Source of the DNA: Acidobacteria bacterium OLB17
GTDB lineage: Bacteria > Acidobacteriota > Blastocatellia > Pyrinomonadales > Pyrinomonadaceae
Direction: 5' to 3'
NCBI GenBank assembly: GCA_001567505.1
Contig: LLEU01000030.1
Location: forward strand, 1-64,000
Length of the DNA: 64,000 nucleotides
Of the stretch, positions 30,137 to 38,787 are shown piece by piece; position 1 is the first letter of the stretch, and each line of letters opens with the position of its first letter. The notes beneath the pieces were generated by a model. That model worked only from the letters and a program-made list of their open reading frames with translations, made no database searches and was not told the DNA's origin. Position numbers and translations under genes: made by a program.

Positions 30137-30778
30137 ATGGATATTGCAACATTGGCGATCGACTCGAAAGTCGCCCATGGGCTTGAGGAACCCACCGTCG
30201 GCGTTCTTCAGTCTCCCGTACAGGCAGAAATTCAGGTAAATGCTGAGGCTCCGGACCTTGAGCTCTGCAAAATGGCCTCCGAGGGAAGCCTTGCGGCCTT
30301 TGAGGTTATTTACTCGCGGTATCATCGCCGCACGTACAGCCTTGCGCTAAGAATGACCGGCAGCCAGACCGAAGCCGAAGATCTCACGCAGGAGGTCTTT
30401 GTCCAGCTTTTCAAGAAGATCGGCAGCTTTAGGGGCGATTCAGCCTTCTCGACTTGGCTGCATCGAATGACGGTCAATCAGGTGCTGATGCACTTCCGCC
30501 GGCGTACCGTTAAGAACGAGCGAACTTCTGACGACGGCGAGATGCCCGAGCAGACCGTCCTTGGAAGCGCAGATCCCGGGAAAATGCAGGTTGTTGACCG
30601 AATTGCCCTAAAGAATGCGATCGCTGAGTTGCCGGAAGGCTACCGCAACGTATTCATTCTTCACGATGTGAACGGTTTTGAGCACGAGGAGGTCGCGCGT
30701 CGGCTCGGCATCTCGGTCGGAACGTCGAAATCGCAGCTTCACAAGGCAAGGCTGAAGCTCCGCGGCCTTCTCGTGTAG
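30137..30778 (+). CDS. ECF-type sigma-70 RNA polymerase sigma factor
   Basis: 213 residues. About 40 leading residues precede sigma region 2 ([60 protein letters not shown]), and region 4 is a helix-turn-helix ([35 protein letters not shown]). It should direct polymerase to stress or envelope promoters. The partner zinc-finger anti-sigma gene follows after 180 bases and two DUF4097 surface proteins after that, suggesting one regulon. The ribosome site is weak. Confidence 0.92.
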   Translation: MDIATLAIDSKVAHGLEEPTVGVLQSPVQAEIQVNAEAPDLELCKMASEGSLAAFEVIYSRYHRRTYSLALRMTGSQTEAEDLTQEVFVQLFKKIGSFRGDSAFSTWLHRMTVNQVLMHFRRRTVKNERTSDDGEMPEQTVLGSADPGKMQVVDRIALKNAIAELPEGYRNVFILHDVNGFEHEEVARRLGISVGTSKSQLHKARLKLRGLLV

Positions 30779-30958
30779 ATTTTGGGTCAAGCAGCTTTTA
30801 ACTCCCGATCAGGACACGGACGCCCGGAACGAGGCTAAGTTCGTGTTTTTTATTGTGTTTTAGGGCCATCGGCAAGGCAACCAATCGCCTTGTCCGCTAA
30901 TCTATCTTTAGTTGAAGGCTTGAGCGGCGAATTCGCTCGTTCGGCCGACAGAAAAGCA

Positions 30959-31681
30959 ATGAATTGCGAAGAGTGCAGATCGAAGATTAGCCCGTTCCTG
31001 GATAACGAGCTTGAACCGACGCTTGCGGACGGAGTTCGCAGGCATCTGGCGATCTGTCCGGAGTGCGCCGCGGTCTTTGAGGACCTTGCCGCAATATTCG
31101 AAGCCTGCCGGACGGAAGGCGAGGATCTGCTCGCTCCGCCGAACTCACCGGCACTGTGGCGACGGATCAGCAATGTGATCGAAAGCGAGGTGAGACCGGT
31201 ACCGCCGGCCGAACCCGAAACACCATCGCGGCGATTTTGGCGTTTTTCGCTGCCGCAGCTTGCGACCGGTTTTGCATTGATCGCGGTCGTTAGCTCGTTG
31301 CTTACCATTGTCGGTATCCGCGCATATTCGCGACCGGAAGCATCCGCTTCGCCCCTGCGTTCTTCGGCCGAAGAGACCACGATGGAAAAGGTCCTGGGCA
31401 AGCTCGGCCTGATCACGACACCGCAGCAGGCACGCGAACGCCATTTTGCCGAGCAGCAAAAGGCGATCGAGTATTGGAACGCCCGTGTTGCACAGCGTCG
31501 TTCTGAATGGAATGAGCGAACACGCGAGGCTTTTGACCGCAATATGCGCGTGATCGACCAATCCGTCGTACAATACACCAATATCCTGAAACAGGATCCG
31601 GAGGATGACCTCTCTGCAGAGATGCTTGATTCCGTATTAACGGATAAAATGAATCTTTTGCGTGACTTCTCGGATCTTTAG
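30959..31681 (+). CDS. Zinc-finger (zf-HC2) anti-sigma factor
   Basis: 240 residues from ATG 30959 (MNCEECRSKISPFLDNEL); a frame extending 23 codons upstream lacks family sequence. The H-x3-C-x2-C anti-sigma zinc motif is HLAICPEC, with C3/C6 upstream. A membrane span lies around residues 100-120 (LPQLATGFALIAVVSSLLTIVG), and the outer part is helical. It should hold the sigma factor just upstream at the membrane. It is followed five bases later by the DUF4097 gene. Confidence 0.88.
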   Translation: MNCEECRSKISPFLDNELEPTLADGVRRHLAICPECAAVFEDLAAIFEACRTEGEDLLAPPNSPALWRRISNVIESEVRPVPPAEPETPSRRFWRFSLPQLATGFALIAVVSSLLTIVGIRAYSRPEASASPLRSSAEETTMEKVLGKLGLITTPQQARERHFAEQQKAIEYWNARVAQRRSEWNERTREAFDRNMRVIDQSVVQYTNILKQDPEDDLSAEMLDSVLTDKMNLLRDFSDL

Positions 31682-31686
31682 GTAAA

Positions 31687-32451
31687 ATGTCTTTCTGCTC
31701 GACGATCTCCGTTCGTTTCCACTCAGCGTTGAAGATTGCGGCCGTAGCCGTACTGCTTGCGGCCCTCTCGGTCCCGACCTTTGCACAAAAGAAATTCTCC
31801 CGCACGTATCCGGCCCCGAGTAATGTTCGTCTCCAACTGATGAACAAGAGCGGCACCGTAACGGTCGAAGGCTGGGACCGAGCCGAGGTACAGATCGTCG
31901 CTTCGCTCGAAGCTCCGGCCGCAAACATCGCTCCCCAGAACCTCTCGGGTACGATCGTGATCAATCTCGTCCGGGACAATCAGGACCGAAGGGATGTCGG
32001 GAACGTGAATTTCATCGTTCGCGTACCCTACACGACGATGGTCGATATCGAAACACGAATGGGCAACCTGAACGTTTCGAACGTTCGCGGCGGCCTTGTC
32101 CGGGCAAGGATCTCGACCGAGGGTGACATAACGCTGACGAACATCGGTGCAAGTGCCGTATCGGCCGAGAACGTAACGGGCGATATCTTCTACGACGGCG
32201 ATATCGTCGCAGGCGGTACATACCGTTTTGCATCTACGCGAGGTGCGATCAACCTGCGGATACCATTCAACTCCTCATTCCGCGTCGTTGCCACCGCGCC
32301 GACGACACGCAACATCTCGCTCGGAGTATTCGGCGGCGGGGCGATCAACTATATCGGCGACGGACGCCGTGTGGTCGGCAAGTTCGGCGACGGAAGCGCA
32401 ACCCTCTCGGTCACGAATCAGCAGGGCAGCATTTCGTTCTTCCGCAGGTAA
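31687..32451 (+). CDS. Exported DUF4097-like beta-helix protein
   Basis: 254 residues with a signal peptide ending FAQ (about residue 34). Repeated short strands such as LQLMNKSGTVTVEGWD, VDIETRMGNLNVSNVRGG and VSAENVTGDIFYDG fit DUF4097 (putative adhesin) architecture. It lies five bases after the anti-sigma gene and is probably co-regulated with it. Cell-surface or periplasmic location is inferred; DUF4097 proteins of other phyla (LiaX) sense envelope damage. Confidence 0.8.
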   Translation: MSFCSTISVRFHSALKIAAVAVLLAALSVPTFAQKKFSRTYPAPSNVRLQLMNKSGTVTVEGWDRAEVQIVASLEAPAANIAPQNLSGTIVINLVRDNQDRRDVGNVNFIVRVPYTTMVDIETRMGNLNVSNVRGGLVRARISTEGDITLTNIGASAVSAENVTGDIFYDGDIVAGGTYRFASTRGAINLRIPFNSSFRVVATAPTTRNISLGVFGGGAINYIGDGRRVVGKFGDGSATLSVTNQQGSISFFRR

Positions 32452-32542
32452 AACCGGAACTTCTGTTTACAAAACTCCGCTGTTTCCTGCTAGAATTCGC
32501 ATATCGCAGCCGAGCCGGCCTTTCGGCTCAACCCCGCAAGAT

Positions 32543-33385
32543 ATGGTCAAACAAACCCTTAATTTTCTGAGCGTCGCCGTGATCATACTCGCTGCCGCGA
32601 CGCTCTCGTTCGGCCAGTCTGACGGCCTCAAGCGCACGACGACGAAGACCGATAGGTTCGATTTCGGGCCGGGCGGCACGATCACGATCAAAGGTGCGCC
32701 GAACGGTTCGGTCAAGGTCGTGGGCTCGCGTACGAACGAGATCTCGATATCTGCGGTGATCGAGGTTTCAGGCGGGACGGAAGTGGAGATGCAGCAGGTT
32801 ACGAATCTCTCCGGTTTCGTTGTTCAGGAAAGCCTTAGTCACATAACGATCTTCAGCATAGGGCCCGACGATCGCAAGGCTGCGAAGAAGGCAGACCGCA
32901 AACTTCTTAAAAAGCTCGCGCAGATCCCATACAGCATCAGCTACACGATCAGCGTCCCACAGTACAGCGATGTTGAAGTGAACGCGGGCAAAGGTGATAT
33001 CTCGATCGCGGGGATCGACGGCGACCTTCGCGTGAACGGGATCGAATCGGATCTCGATGTCGCGCTCTTGAGCGGCACGCTCTCGGCGATCGTTAATAAG
33101 GGAAGCGTGACGTTCACGATGCCGGATCAGGCATGGCGGGGGAGCCTCATCGACGTTCAGGTCGCAAACGGCACGCTCACGGCGCATCTTCCGCGTGCGT
33201 TGAGCGCGGATCTGACAGCGACCGTTCTGCGAACGGGTACGATAACGAACGAACTCACGTTCCTGAAGCCTCGGATCCGCAATGTGCCATTCACTGACAG
33301 GGCAGTTGCTGCAAGAGCGGGCAACGGCGGAACGGCAGTGAAACTGACGGTCGGCGACGGCAAATTGTCTTTGCTGCCGCTTTAG
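32543..33385 (+). CDS. Second DUF4097-like exported protein
   Basis: 280 residues from ATG 32543 (MVKQTLNFLSVAVIILAAATLSFGQ, a signal peptide); the frame opens far upstream inside the previous gene, but that part is not protein-like. It has strand repeats like its neighbour (FDFGPGGTITIKGAPNGSVKVVGSR, VEVNAGKGDISIAGIDGDLRVNGIESDLDV). It is the fourth gene of the sigma/anti-sigma block and lies 14 bases ahead of dcd. The two DUF4097 proteins are distant relatives rather than close copies. Confidence 0.8.
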   Translation: MVKQTLNFLSVAVIILAAATLSFGQSDGLKRTTTKTDRFDFGPGGTITIKGAPNGSVKVVGSRTNEISISAVIEVSGGTEVEMQQVTNLSGFVVQESLSHITIFSIGPDDRKAAKKADRKLLKKLAQIPYSISYTISVPQYSDVEVNAGKGDISIAGIDGDLRVNGIESDLDVALLSGTLSAIVNKGSVTFTMPDQAWRGSLIDVQVANGTLTAHLPRALSADLTATVLRTGTITNELTFLKPRIRNVPFTDRAVAARAGNGGTAVKLTVGDGKLSLLPL

Positions 33386-33399
33386 AGAACAGAAAGACT

Positions 33400-33975
33400 A
33401 TGGCGATCAAATCAGACCTTTGGCTCAGGAAAATGGCGTCGGAATACGAGATGATCACGCCGTTCTTACCCGAACTTGTCCGCGAAGCGAATGGAAGCAA
33501 GATCATTTCGGCCGGCTCCTCCAGCTATGGCTATGATATGCGCCTTGCGGACGATGGATTTCGCATCTTCTCGTCGGTACACGGAAAGGAGATCGACCCG
33601 AAGCGATTTGACGAACAGTATTCTCTGATCGAACCCGAGCTGCACACCGCTGAAGACGGCTCAAGATACTACCTTCTCCCGCCGCATCACTATGGACTTG
33701 GAGTAACGGTCGAGACCTTCAGGATGCCACGCAACGTCACGGGCATTGCTCTTGGCAAATCTACATACGCGCGGGCCGGACTGCTCGTCAACACGACTCC
33801 GCTCGAGGCCGGTTGGACTGGCCGCCTTGTCGTCGAGATCGCGAACCTCGCGAACCTTCCGCTCAGAGTCTATGTCAACGAAGGCATCGGACAGATACTC
33901 TTCTTTGAATCCGATGAGGATTGTGCTGTTTCTTACGAAGATCGCGGCGGCAAATACCAGGCCAAACCGGCCTGA
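33400..33975 (+). CDS. dcd: dCTP deaminase
   Basis: 191 residues. The family motifs are SAGSSSYGYDMRL, LGKSTYARAGLLVNTTPLEAGWTG (with the catalytic glutamate) and NEGIGQILFFES. It converts dCTP to dUTP for thymidylate supply; the bifunctional dUTP-forming type cannot be told apart by eye. The length is typical of the monofunctional enzyme. Confidence 0.94.
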   Translation: MAIKSDLWLRKMASEYEMITPFLPELVREANGSKIISAGSSSYGYDMRLADDGFRIFSSVHGKEIDPKRFDEQYSLIEPELHTAEDGSRYYLLPPHHYGLGVTVETFRMPRNVTGIALGKSTYARAGLLVNTTPLEAGWTGRLVVEIANLANLPLRVYVNEGIGQILFFESDEDCAVSYEDRGGKYQAKPA

Positions 33976-34015
33976 CGTTCGCCAAGGTGTGACGGTTTCG
34001 GTTCAAAATCTTCTC

Positions 34016-34045
34016 TTGACTTTTTTCGGGGGGGGGGAATATTCT
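34016..34045 (+). promoter_or_regulatory. Candidate promoter with a ten-G tract in its spacer
   Basis: TTGACT (34016-34021) and TATTCT (34040-34045) are separated by 18 bases, and ten of these bases (34028-34037) are an unbroken G run. A change of one or two G would alter the spacing, the arrangement used for phase variation of several pathogen promoters. It precedes the Cys-rich secreted protein gene. The -10 is imperfect. Confidence 0.5.
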
Positions 34046-34067
34046 GTGATCACTCCCACTAAGCCAG

Positions 34068-34097
34068 GGCGAGTACCGGTGTTTATGCCGGTTCGCC
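34068..34097 (+). promoter_or_regulatory. Leader hairpin just before the ribosome site of the Cys-rich gene
   Basis: GGCGA (34068-34072) pairs with TCGCC and ACCGG with CCGGT, giving a two-part stem with a short interior bulge and a loop of about eight bases. The AGAGGAG ribosome site begins four bases later, at 34101. It may tune translation. No known riboswitch matched by eye. Confidence 0.4.
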
Positions 34098-34113
34098 GCA
34101 AGAGGAGAAAAAA

Positions 34114-34428
34114 ATGAAGATCAAGAAATTTCACACCCTCACTACGATCTTTTTCGTAGCCGCATTCGCATCACTCGCCTCGGCGCAGTCCGCCTTACCC
34201 GGACCGAAGGACCAATGTCAGTGTTCGATAGCCGGACATTGTTCTGCGTCTCAGACCTGCCCTGATGGATATATCGCTGTCTGCACCTGTTCAGCGACGG
34301 GGTGCACTTCCTCGTGCACAAAAATTGACGGAGTGATGGAGCTTTCGGAACCTGTCCTGGAAAAAACGCTCCGCGGCGAATCGGCTGCGAATTTTGGCAA
34401 GGTGCTCTCGAAGGCCTTCAAAAAATAG
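34114..34428 (+). CDS. Small exported Cys-rich protein, unknown function
   Basis: 104 residues. A signal peptide (KFHTLTTIFFVAAFASLASAQ) is followed by a compact domain with eight cysteines (DQCQCSIAGHC, QTC, AVCTCSATGCTSSC), enough for four disulfides, and a lysine-rich end. A strong AGAGGAG precedes the ATG. Its stop overlaps the GTG start of the next gene. I recognise no family; a small secreted toxin, inhibitor or metal binder would all fit. The ten-G promoter tract makes variable expression possible. Confidence 0.7.
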   Translation: MKIKKFHTLTTIFFVAAFASLASAQSALPGPKDQCQCSIAGHCSASQTCPDGYIAVCTCSATGCTSSCTKIDGVMELSEPVLEKTLRGESAANFGKVLSKAFKK

Positions 34429-34712
34429 TGACGTTCAAGCCTTTCGACCCTGATCTCAAGTTCGAATACAGTGGCGAAAACGCCGGCCGATCGACGCACT
34501 GGGACATTTTGGAATACCTCGCAAAAAACGGAGATCTAAAGATCAACGGCCATGATCTCGCATTTTGGATGGGCGTTCGTCAGAACCTTTTGTCCGGCGG
34601 CGGATTCAAGCTATGCGCGGGGCCGGTGGCTGCGAGGCTCATCGTCGATGAGCTTAGTTTTTTGACGGGAACAAGATATTCGATAATTTCCGGCGATCAG
34701 AATAAAAAGTAA
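34428..34712 (+). CDS. Hypothetical protein, overlaps the Cys-rich gene
   Basis: 94 residues, starting at a GTG whose first base is the last of the TAG stop, so translation is probably coupled. Composition is ordinary (DILEYLAKNGDLKINGHDLAFWMG); no signal peptide, membrane span or known motif is visible. A strong terminator stands about 100 bases downstream. Being cytoplasmic while its partner is exported, it could be an immunity or regulator protein; that is speculation. Confidence 0.6.
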   Translation: MTFKPFDPDLKFEYSGENAGRSTHWDILEYLAKNGDLKINGHDLAFWMGVRQNLLSGGGFKLCAGPVAARLIVDELSFLTGTRYSIISGDQNKK

Positions 34713-34814
34713 CGGGCCCGTTCGAGGGCAGCACGATCAGCGAGATAACAGAAAAGATCAGCCGCCAGGCGAACGTAGTGATAGCCGAAAGGTAACGTTT
34801 CCTTTGCCAAAGAC

Positions 34815-34851
34815 AAAAAAAGCCGTTCGGGAAGATCCGAACGGCTTTTTT
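34815..34851 (+). terminator. Rho-independent terminator
   Basis: GCCGTTCGG and CCGAACGGC form a perfect 9-bp stem with a six-base loop, flanked by A6 and T6, so it works in both directions. It ends the Cys-rich/hypothetical transcript. Confidence 0.9.
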
Positions 34852-34948
34852 GTCTTACTTTGATGACCTTTGACGAAACAAGGTATTTGCCGCCCATCTT
34901 ATTGCCGGGGAGAGCTCGCTTGCGCTACTGTCTGACAAGTACCTAACT

Positions 34949-36115
34949 ATGCAAGCTGTCTTCTACTTTACCTTCACGGCGGCTCTCGTGCTTCTCGGCG
35001 GCGTAGTTCCCGGGGCGGCCCAGAATGAACGTCCGCGGGCGAGAGACCTGGGAATTTCCATTGGCGTACTTAAGCCCGGGCCGGAGAACGCAATTACCGA
35101 TGTCGCCGGCGTTTTGGTCGGGCACAAGACGATCATCAAAGGAGACAACATACGCACCGGCGTCACCGCGATCCTTCCGCACGATGGGAACCTTTTCCGC
35201 AGGAAAGTCCCCGCCGCGATCTTCGTCGGGAATGGTTTTGGAAAGCTTGTCGGTTCGACGCAGGTGAACGAACTTGGCGAGATCGAAACGCCGATCCTGC
35301 TCACCTCGACCCTCGCCGTCCCGAAAACCGCCGATTTCCTGATGGACTATATGCTTGGGCTGCCCGGGAACGAGAACGTCCGCTCGATCAATCCGGTCGT
35401 CGCGGAAACGAACGACGGCGGACTGAACGACATACGCGGCCGTCACATAACACGCGACGATGTCTTCGAAGCGATAAAGAATGCAAAGAGTGGAAGCGTT
35501 GAAGAGGGATCGGTCGGTGCAGGCACGGGCACTATTGCATTTGGTTGGAAAGGCGGTATCGGGACCTCATCGAGAAAGCTGCCCGCGAACCTCGGCGGCT
35601 ACAGCCTCGGCGTTCTCGTCCAAACGAATTTTGGCGGTATTCTCTCGGTTGACGGCGTTCCGGTGGGCAAGGAACTCGGCCAGTATTATCTCAAGAACAT
35701 AGTTGGCAAAGGCAGTACTTCGGTCCGGTCTTTCGATCCATCCGCCGACGGTTCGATAATCATTGTGATCGCGACGGACGCTCCGCTCGGGTCCCGACAG
35801 TTGTCGCGGATCGCCGCACGCTCGATGGCCGGCCTTGCGCGGACAGGTTCCTCAATGACGAACGGGAGCGGCGATTACGCGATCGCGTTCTCGACCGCAA
35901 ACCAGATCAACTCGGACGAAGATGTCCGTGAGATCAAGGTGCTCGGGAACAATGCGATGTCGCCGCTGTTCGAGGCCGTTATAGAAGCGACCGAGGAAGC
36001 GATCATCAATTCACTGCTAAAGGCAACGACCGTCACGGCAAATGGCCGTACGGCCGAGGCCATTCCGATCGAAACCGTCAAGGCGATACTTAGGAAGTAC
36101 GGCCGGTTGAAATAG
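34949..36115 (+). CDS. Exported P1/S58 family peptidase (DmpA-like aminopeptidase)
   Basis: 388 residues. A signal peptide (residues 1-25, ending PGAAQ) is followed by the S58 fold. The self-cleavage nucleophile is S269 in DGSIIIVIATDAPL, with GAGTGT (190-195) and NFGG (227-230) matching the family. DmpA-type enzymes process themselves and then remove N-terminal D- or L-amino acids or beta-peptides. Most relatives are cytoplasmic or periplasmic; the signal peptide points to the periplasm here. Confidence 0.9.
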   Translation: MQAVFYFTFTAALVLLGGVVPGAAQNERPRARDLGISIGVLKPGPENAITDVAGVLVGHKTIIKGDNIRTGVTAILPHDGNLFRRKVPAAIFVGNGFGKLVGSTQVNELGEIETPILLTSTLAVPKTADFLMDYMLGLPGNENVRSINPVVAETNDGGLNDIRGRHITRDDVFEAIKNAKSGSVEEGSVGAGTGTIAFGWKGGIGTSSRKLPANLGGYSLGVLVQTNFGGILSVDGVPVGKELGQYYLKNIVGKGSTSVRSFDPSADGSIIIVIATDAPLGSRQLSRIAARSMAGLARTGSSMTNGSGDYAIAFSTANQINSDEDVREIKVLGNNAMSPLFEAVIEATEEAIINSLLKATTVTANGRTAEAIPIETVKAILRKYGRLK

Positions 36116-36152
36116 ATTCGCCGGTTGCGTTAAGCGAAGAGTTACCTTCGTC

Positions 36153-37457
36153 TCAAACCGTACCATCGTCGTACGAGGTATCGACTGCCGAGGTACTCAT
36201 ATCAGCACCTGAGTCGAAGCCCGTATCTACCATTCCCGCATCGTAGCCAGCATCAATTCCCGCATCATACGTCCCACCCGTTTCAACTGCCGACGACGGA
36301 TCGACATCGTACATTGCAGAACCCGGATCTGCCTCGGCGGCATACGCGTCCGCCTGATCCTGGTACTCCGCGGCGTGTGCGGCACTGCTTTCGGCAGCAT
36401 CCATATTCCCTTGTTCGGCATACCATTCTGCATTGTCGGCAAAGTAGTCTGCGTTCTTTTCGTCATAGACCGCATTGTCGAGATTGTACGCGTCCTGATC
36501 GGATTGCCCTGTGTGGTCGTCGCCGCCCGCCAGGTAGTCAGCGTCGCCTGTCGCGTAAGCGGCGTTTTGGGCATCTTCTTTTGCGGCTTCGTAATCGCCG
36601 GCGGCAATGTGTTCGGCCTGCTGCTCACGATAGTCGGCCGCGACCTCTTGCTGATACGCCGCCTGTTCGAGATCTGCAGAATCCGAGGCACCGAGCATGC
36701 TGTTGTCGCCCGCGGCCCAGGCCGCATCTTCAGCTTCGGCGCGCGCATCTGCCGCCGCTGCATAATCTCCCTTCGCGACGAAGTCATCCGCAGCGGCCTG
36801 TGCATTGCTAGCCGCTTCGGCCTGGGCAGCCTGTTCGGCCGCCAACGGGTCTTCGGCGGGAGCTTCCATTGACGTTGGGTCGGCGGCATAAGTGTCGGGA
36901 GTGGTTTCGGGAAAGGTTGCGGGATCGCCGAGCGTACCGTCCGCAAAACCTTCGCTGCCGAGGTTGAATTCGACCGAGTTCATCGAAACCTCCTCGTCGG
37001 TCGGAAGGCCATCGGACATCTCAATTTCTTCGTCCGCATCGGCTTCGGCAGCTGCATCGACCTCTTCGAACTCGCCGTCACCGTCCGCGTCGGCCAAGAT
37101 AGTCTCGAATTCACCATCGCCGTCCGAATCGACCGCTCCGGCATCAAGCTTTCCGTCGCCGTCCGTGTCGGCCGCGACAACATCGATCGCGCCGTCGCCG
37201 TCCGTATCGGAGCCGGCCGCATCCAAAACGCCGTCGCCATCCGTATCGACCACCACGGTGTCGATCTCGCCGTCACCATCCGTATCGGCACCCGCAGCAT
37301 CAAGCTGGCCATCGCCATCGGTGTCCGCGAGGACGACACCCTCGATGTCTGCCTCGTTCCCGGTATCATCCTCTGCGGGAGACGCAATGATCTCAAATTC
37401 CTCTTCGGTACCGTCTGCGCCGGTTTCCGTAAGAACGTTATTATCTTCAATCGCCAT
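36153..37457 (-). CDS. Very acidic DxDGDG-repeat protein with an alanine-rich coil region
   Basis: 434 residues, extremely rich in Asp, Glu and Ala. Residues 44-134 are seven tandem 13-residue units of the form xDTDGDGxxDxxx, resembling dockerin/thrombospondin-3 calcium loops. Residues about 205-370 contain A-x-GDY-x-AA-type helical units (for example VAKGDYAAAADARAEAEDAAWAAGD) that look TPR-like, and the tail is G/D/Y-rich. There is no signal peptide or membrane span. Its start lies inside the end of the M48-like gene (11-base overlap) behind an AGGAGA site, so the two are one operon. Calcium binding is inferred from the motif; the job is unknown. Confidence 0.75.
   Translation of the reverse strand: MAIEDNNVLTETGADGTEEEFEIIASPAEDDTGNEADIEGVVLADTDGDGQLDAAGADTDGDGEIDTVVVDTDGDGVLDAAGSDTDGDGAIDVVAADTDGDGKLDAGAVDSDGDGEFETILADADGDGEFEEVDAAAEADADEEIEMSDGLPTDEEVSMNSVEFNLGSEGFADGTLGDPATFPETTPDTYAADPTSMEAPAEDPLAAEQAAQAEAASNAQAAADDFVAKGDYAAAADARAEAEDAAWAAGDNSMLGASDSADLEQAAYQQEVAADYREQQAEHIAAGDYEAAKEDAQNAAYATGDADYLAGGDDHTGQSDQDAYNLDNAVYDEKNADYFADNAEWYAEQGNMDAAESSAAHAAEYQDQADAYAAEADPGSAMYDVDPSSAVETGGTYDAGIDAGYDAGMVDTGFDSGADMSTSAVDTSYDDGTV
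37056..37328 (-). repeat. Seven tandem 39-bp coding repeats (DxDGDG units)
   Basis: Codes for residues 44-134 of the acidic protein: seven exact 13-codon units, each containing D-x-D-GDG. The last two are diverged (VDSDGDGEFETIL, ADADGDGEFEEVD). Codon differences between units show it is an old array, not a fresh duplication. Confidence 0.92.
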
Positions 37458-38787
37458 AATTCAATGTCTCCTCTTTTTTTGGCGGCTTTGGTGCGGGTGA
37501 TGCACCTGCCGCTTTCGGATTCTTCTTTAAGACTGTTAGCTTGCCGCATTTTTGCACGGGACATTTCACCGACAGTTGCGATTTGCCAGCAAGTGCGGCC
37601 TTCGGAACGGTCATAGGCGTTCCACAGGCCGTGCACTTGACCCGCAGCACATCGTTATTCTGCGGCGCAGGAGCTGGTGCCGGCTTCTTCGGTGCGGCGC
37701 TTGCGACAATGGACCGGATGCGTCCGAGTGAATGCCGGAATTCGGGGCTTTCGACGAATTGGCTTAACAGCTTAAGTCGCGGCCCGATGTAAGGCGTCGA
37801 TGAAGTGGTCAATTCGGAGAGCCGCGTCACCGTTTCATCGTCCTCGACCTGCTGTTTTATCCACGCCTCGATATTCAACTGGCGGAACATATAGGACGAC
37901 CGTAACGACCACGAGAGCAGTACGCGGCGGGCGACCTCCTCGCTTCCAACGGTGAGCACTCCTGCGCGGTCGGCGGTGATCTCGGCCTGCCGGGCCCACG
38001 CAAGCAATGGCATCTCAAGAGCGCCGCCGACAAGCGCGGTCGGACTTAGGATCGCATTGAAAATACCGCCGGCCATCATGCCCTTCTGTGGGCCTTGTTC
38101 ACCGAGGAAGAAGCGGATAACGGCTTTCCAGAGAGCATGCCCCGCCTTGCAATGGCCCATTTCTCGTGCCAAGAGGAAAAGCATATCAACGCCCTGGAAG
38201 TTCCCGACAAGTGCAGACCCCACGACGACAAAAGAGTCATCTTCCGTGCCGAAGGTGAGCATATCCCAAGGCCGTTCGCCCGAAATATAGACGTCCGGCA
38301 TATGCGACATACCGAGAATGCGTGCAGCACGGACGGCCTGTCCGTAGATGTGCGGCAACTGGTTCTCGCCGAGCAGAATGCCGTTGAATGAAGCCTCGAT
38401 CCAGCGGCGGCCGACCTTCTGGGAGACCGCACGAGCGGCCGCGTTCAGTGGCTTCATTGCACGGAGGGCGGCCATCGCTTTCGCATCAGCGGCCCAGGCG
38501 AATGCCGAATTATCCACCGCGTACCCCGGCACGAGCGGCCGCAGCCATCCGCATTCGGAGCAGATGACGCGGCGGTCCGCAAGCCTTGGCCAAAGCCGCC
38601 GCAAGTGCGGCACGTCACCTGTTGCACCGGCGGCGGATATCCGATCCACGTTCGGGCGGGCGGAACCTGATATTGCTGCTGCGGAAACTGAGGGGCCGCG
38701 GGCGGTGCGAAATTCTGTGGCGATCCTGCAGGCGGTGTTTGCACGAATTGCTGAGGCGGTGGCGCGGCCCAGATCGCAACGCCGCAA
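37447..38787 (-). CDS. Zinc-ribbon M48-like protein with degenerate protease motif, C-terminal part (frameshifted near 38580)
   Basis: Meaningful sequence starts at about 38580 (ADRRVICSECGWLRPL). The region resembles an M48 (HtpX/Ste24-like) peptidase domain: the helix MLFLLAREMGHCKAGHALWK sits where HExxH belongs, but the first zinc histidine is arginine (REMGH), while a partner helix, EITADRAGVL, keeps the usual E-x-x-x-D layout. The C-terminal zinc ribbon is VKCTACGTPMTVP...VKCPVQKCGKLTVLKK. It may therefore be a non-catalytic or altered enzyme. It overlaps the acidic-repeat gene downstream. The part from 38787 to about 38580 in this frame is meaningless because of the shift. Confidence 0.75.
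   Translation of the reverse strand: MRRCDLGRATASAIRANTACRIATEFRTARGPSVSAAAISGSARPNVDRISAAGATGDVPHLRRLWPRLADRRVICSECGWLRPLVPGYAVDNSAFAWAADAKAMAALRAMKPLNAAARAVSQKVGRRWIEASFNGILLGENQLPHIYGQAVRAARILGMSHMPDVYISGERPWDMLTFGTEDDSFVVVGSALVGNFQGVDMLFLLAREMGHCKAGHALWKAVIRFFLGEQGPQKGMMAGGIFNAILSPTALVGGALEMPLLAWARQAEITADRAGVLTVGSEEVARRVLLSWSLRSSYMFRQLNIEAWIKQQVEDDETVTRLSELTTSSTPYIGPRLKLLSQFVESPEFRHSLGRIRSIVASAAPKKPAPAPAPQNNDVLRVKCTACGTPMTVPKAALAGKSQLSVKCPVQKCGKLTVLKKNPKAAGASPAPKPPKKEETLNYGD

Noticed and set aside
32228-32542. Longer N-terminus (105 codons) for the second DUF4097 protein
   Set aside because: It lies inside the previous gene, has random composition, and the signal peptide starts at 32543.
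37056-37328. 39-bp repeats considered as a CRISPR array
   Set aside because: The units are contiguous with no spacers and are perfectly in frame in a coding gene.
36892-37500. Ser/Pro-rich plus-strand frame (PSPSVS repeats)
   Set aside because: It is the complement of the DxDGDG repeat array, so the repeats merely mirror it.
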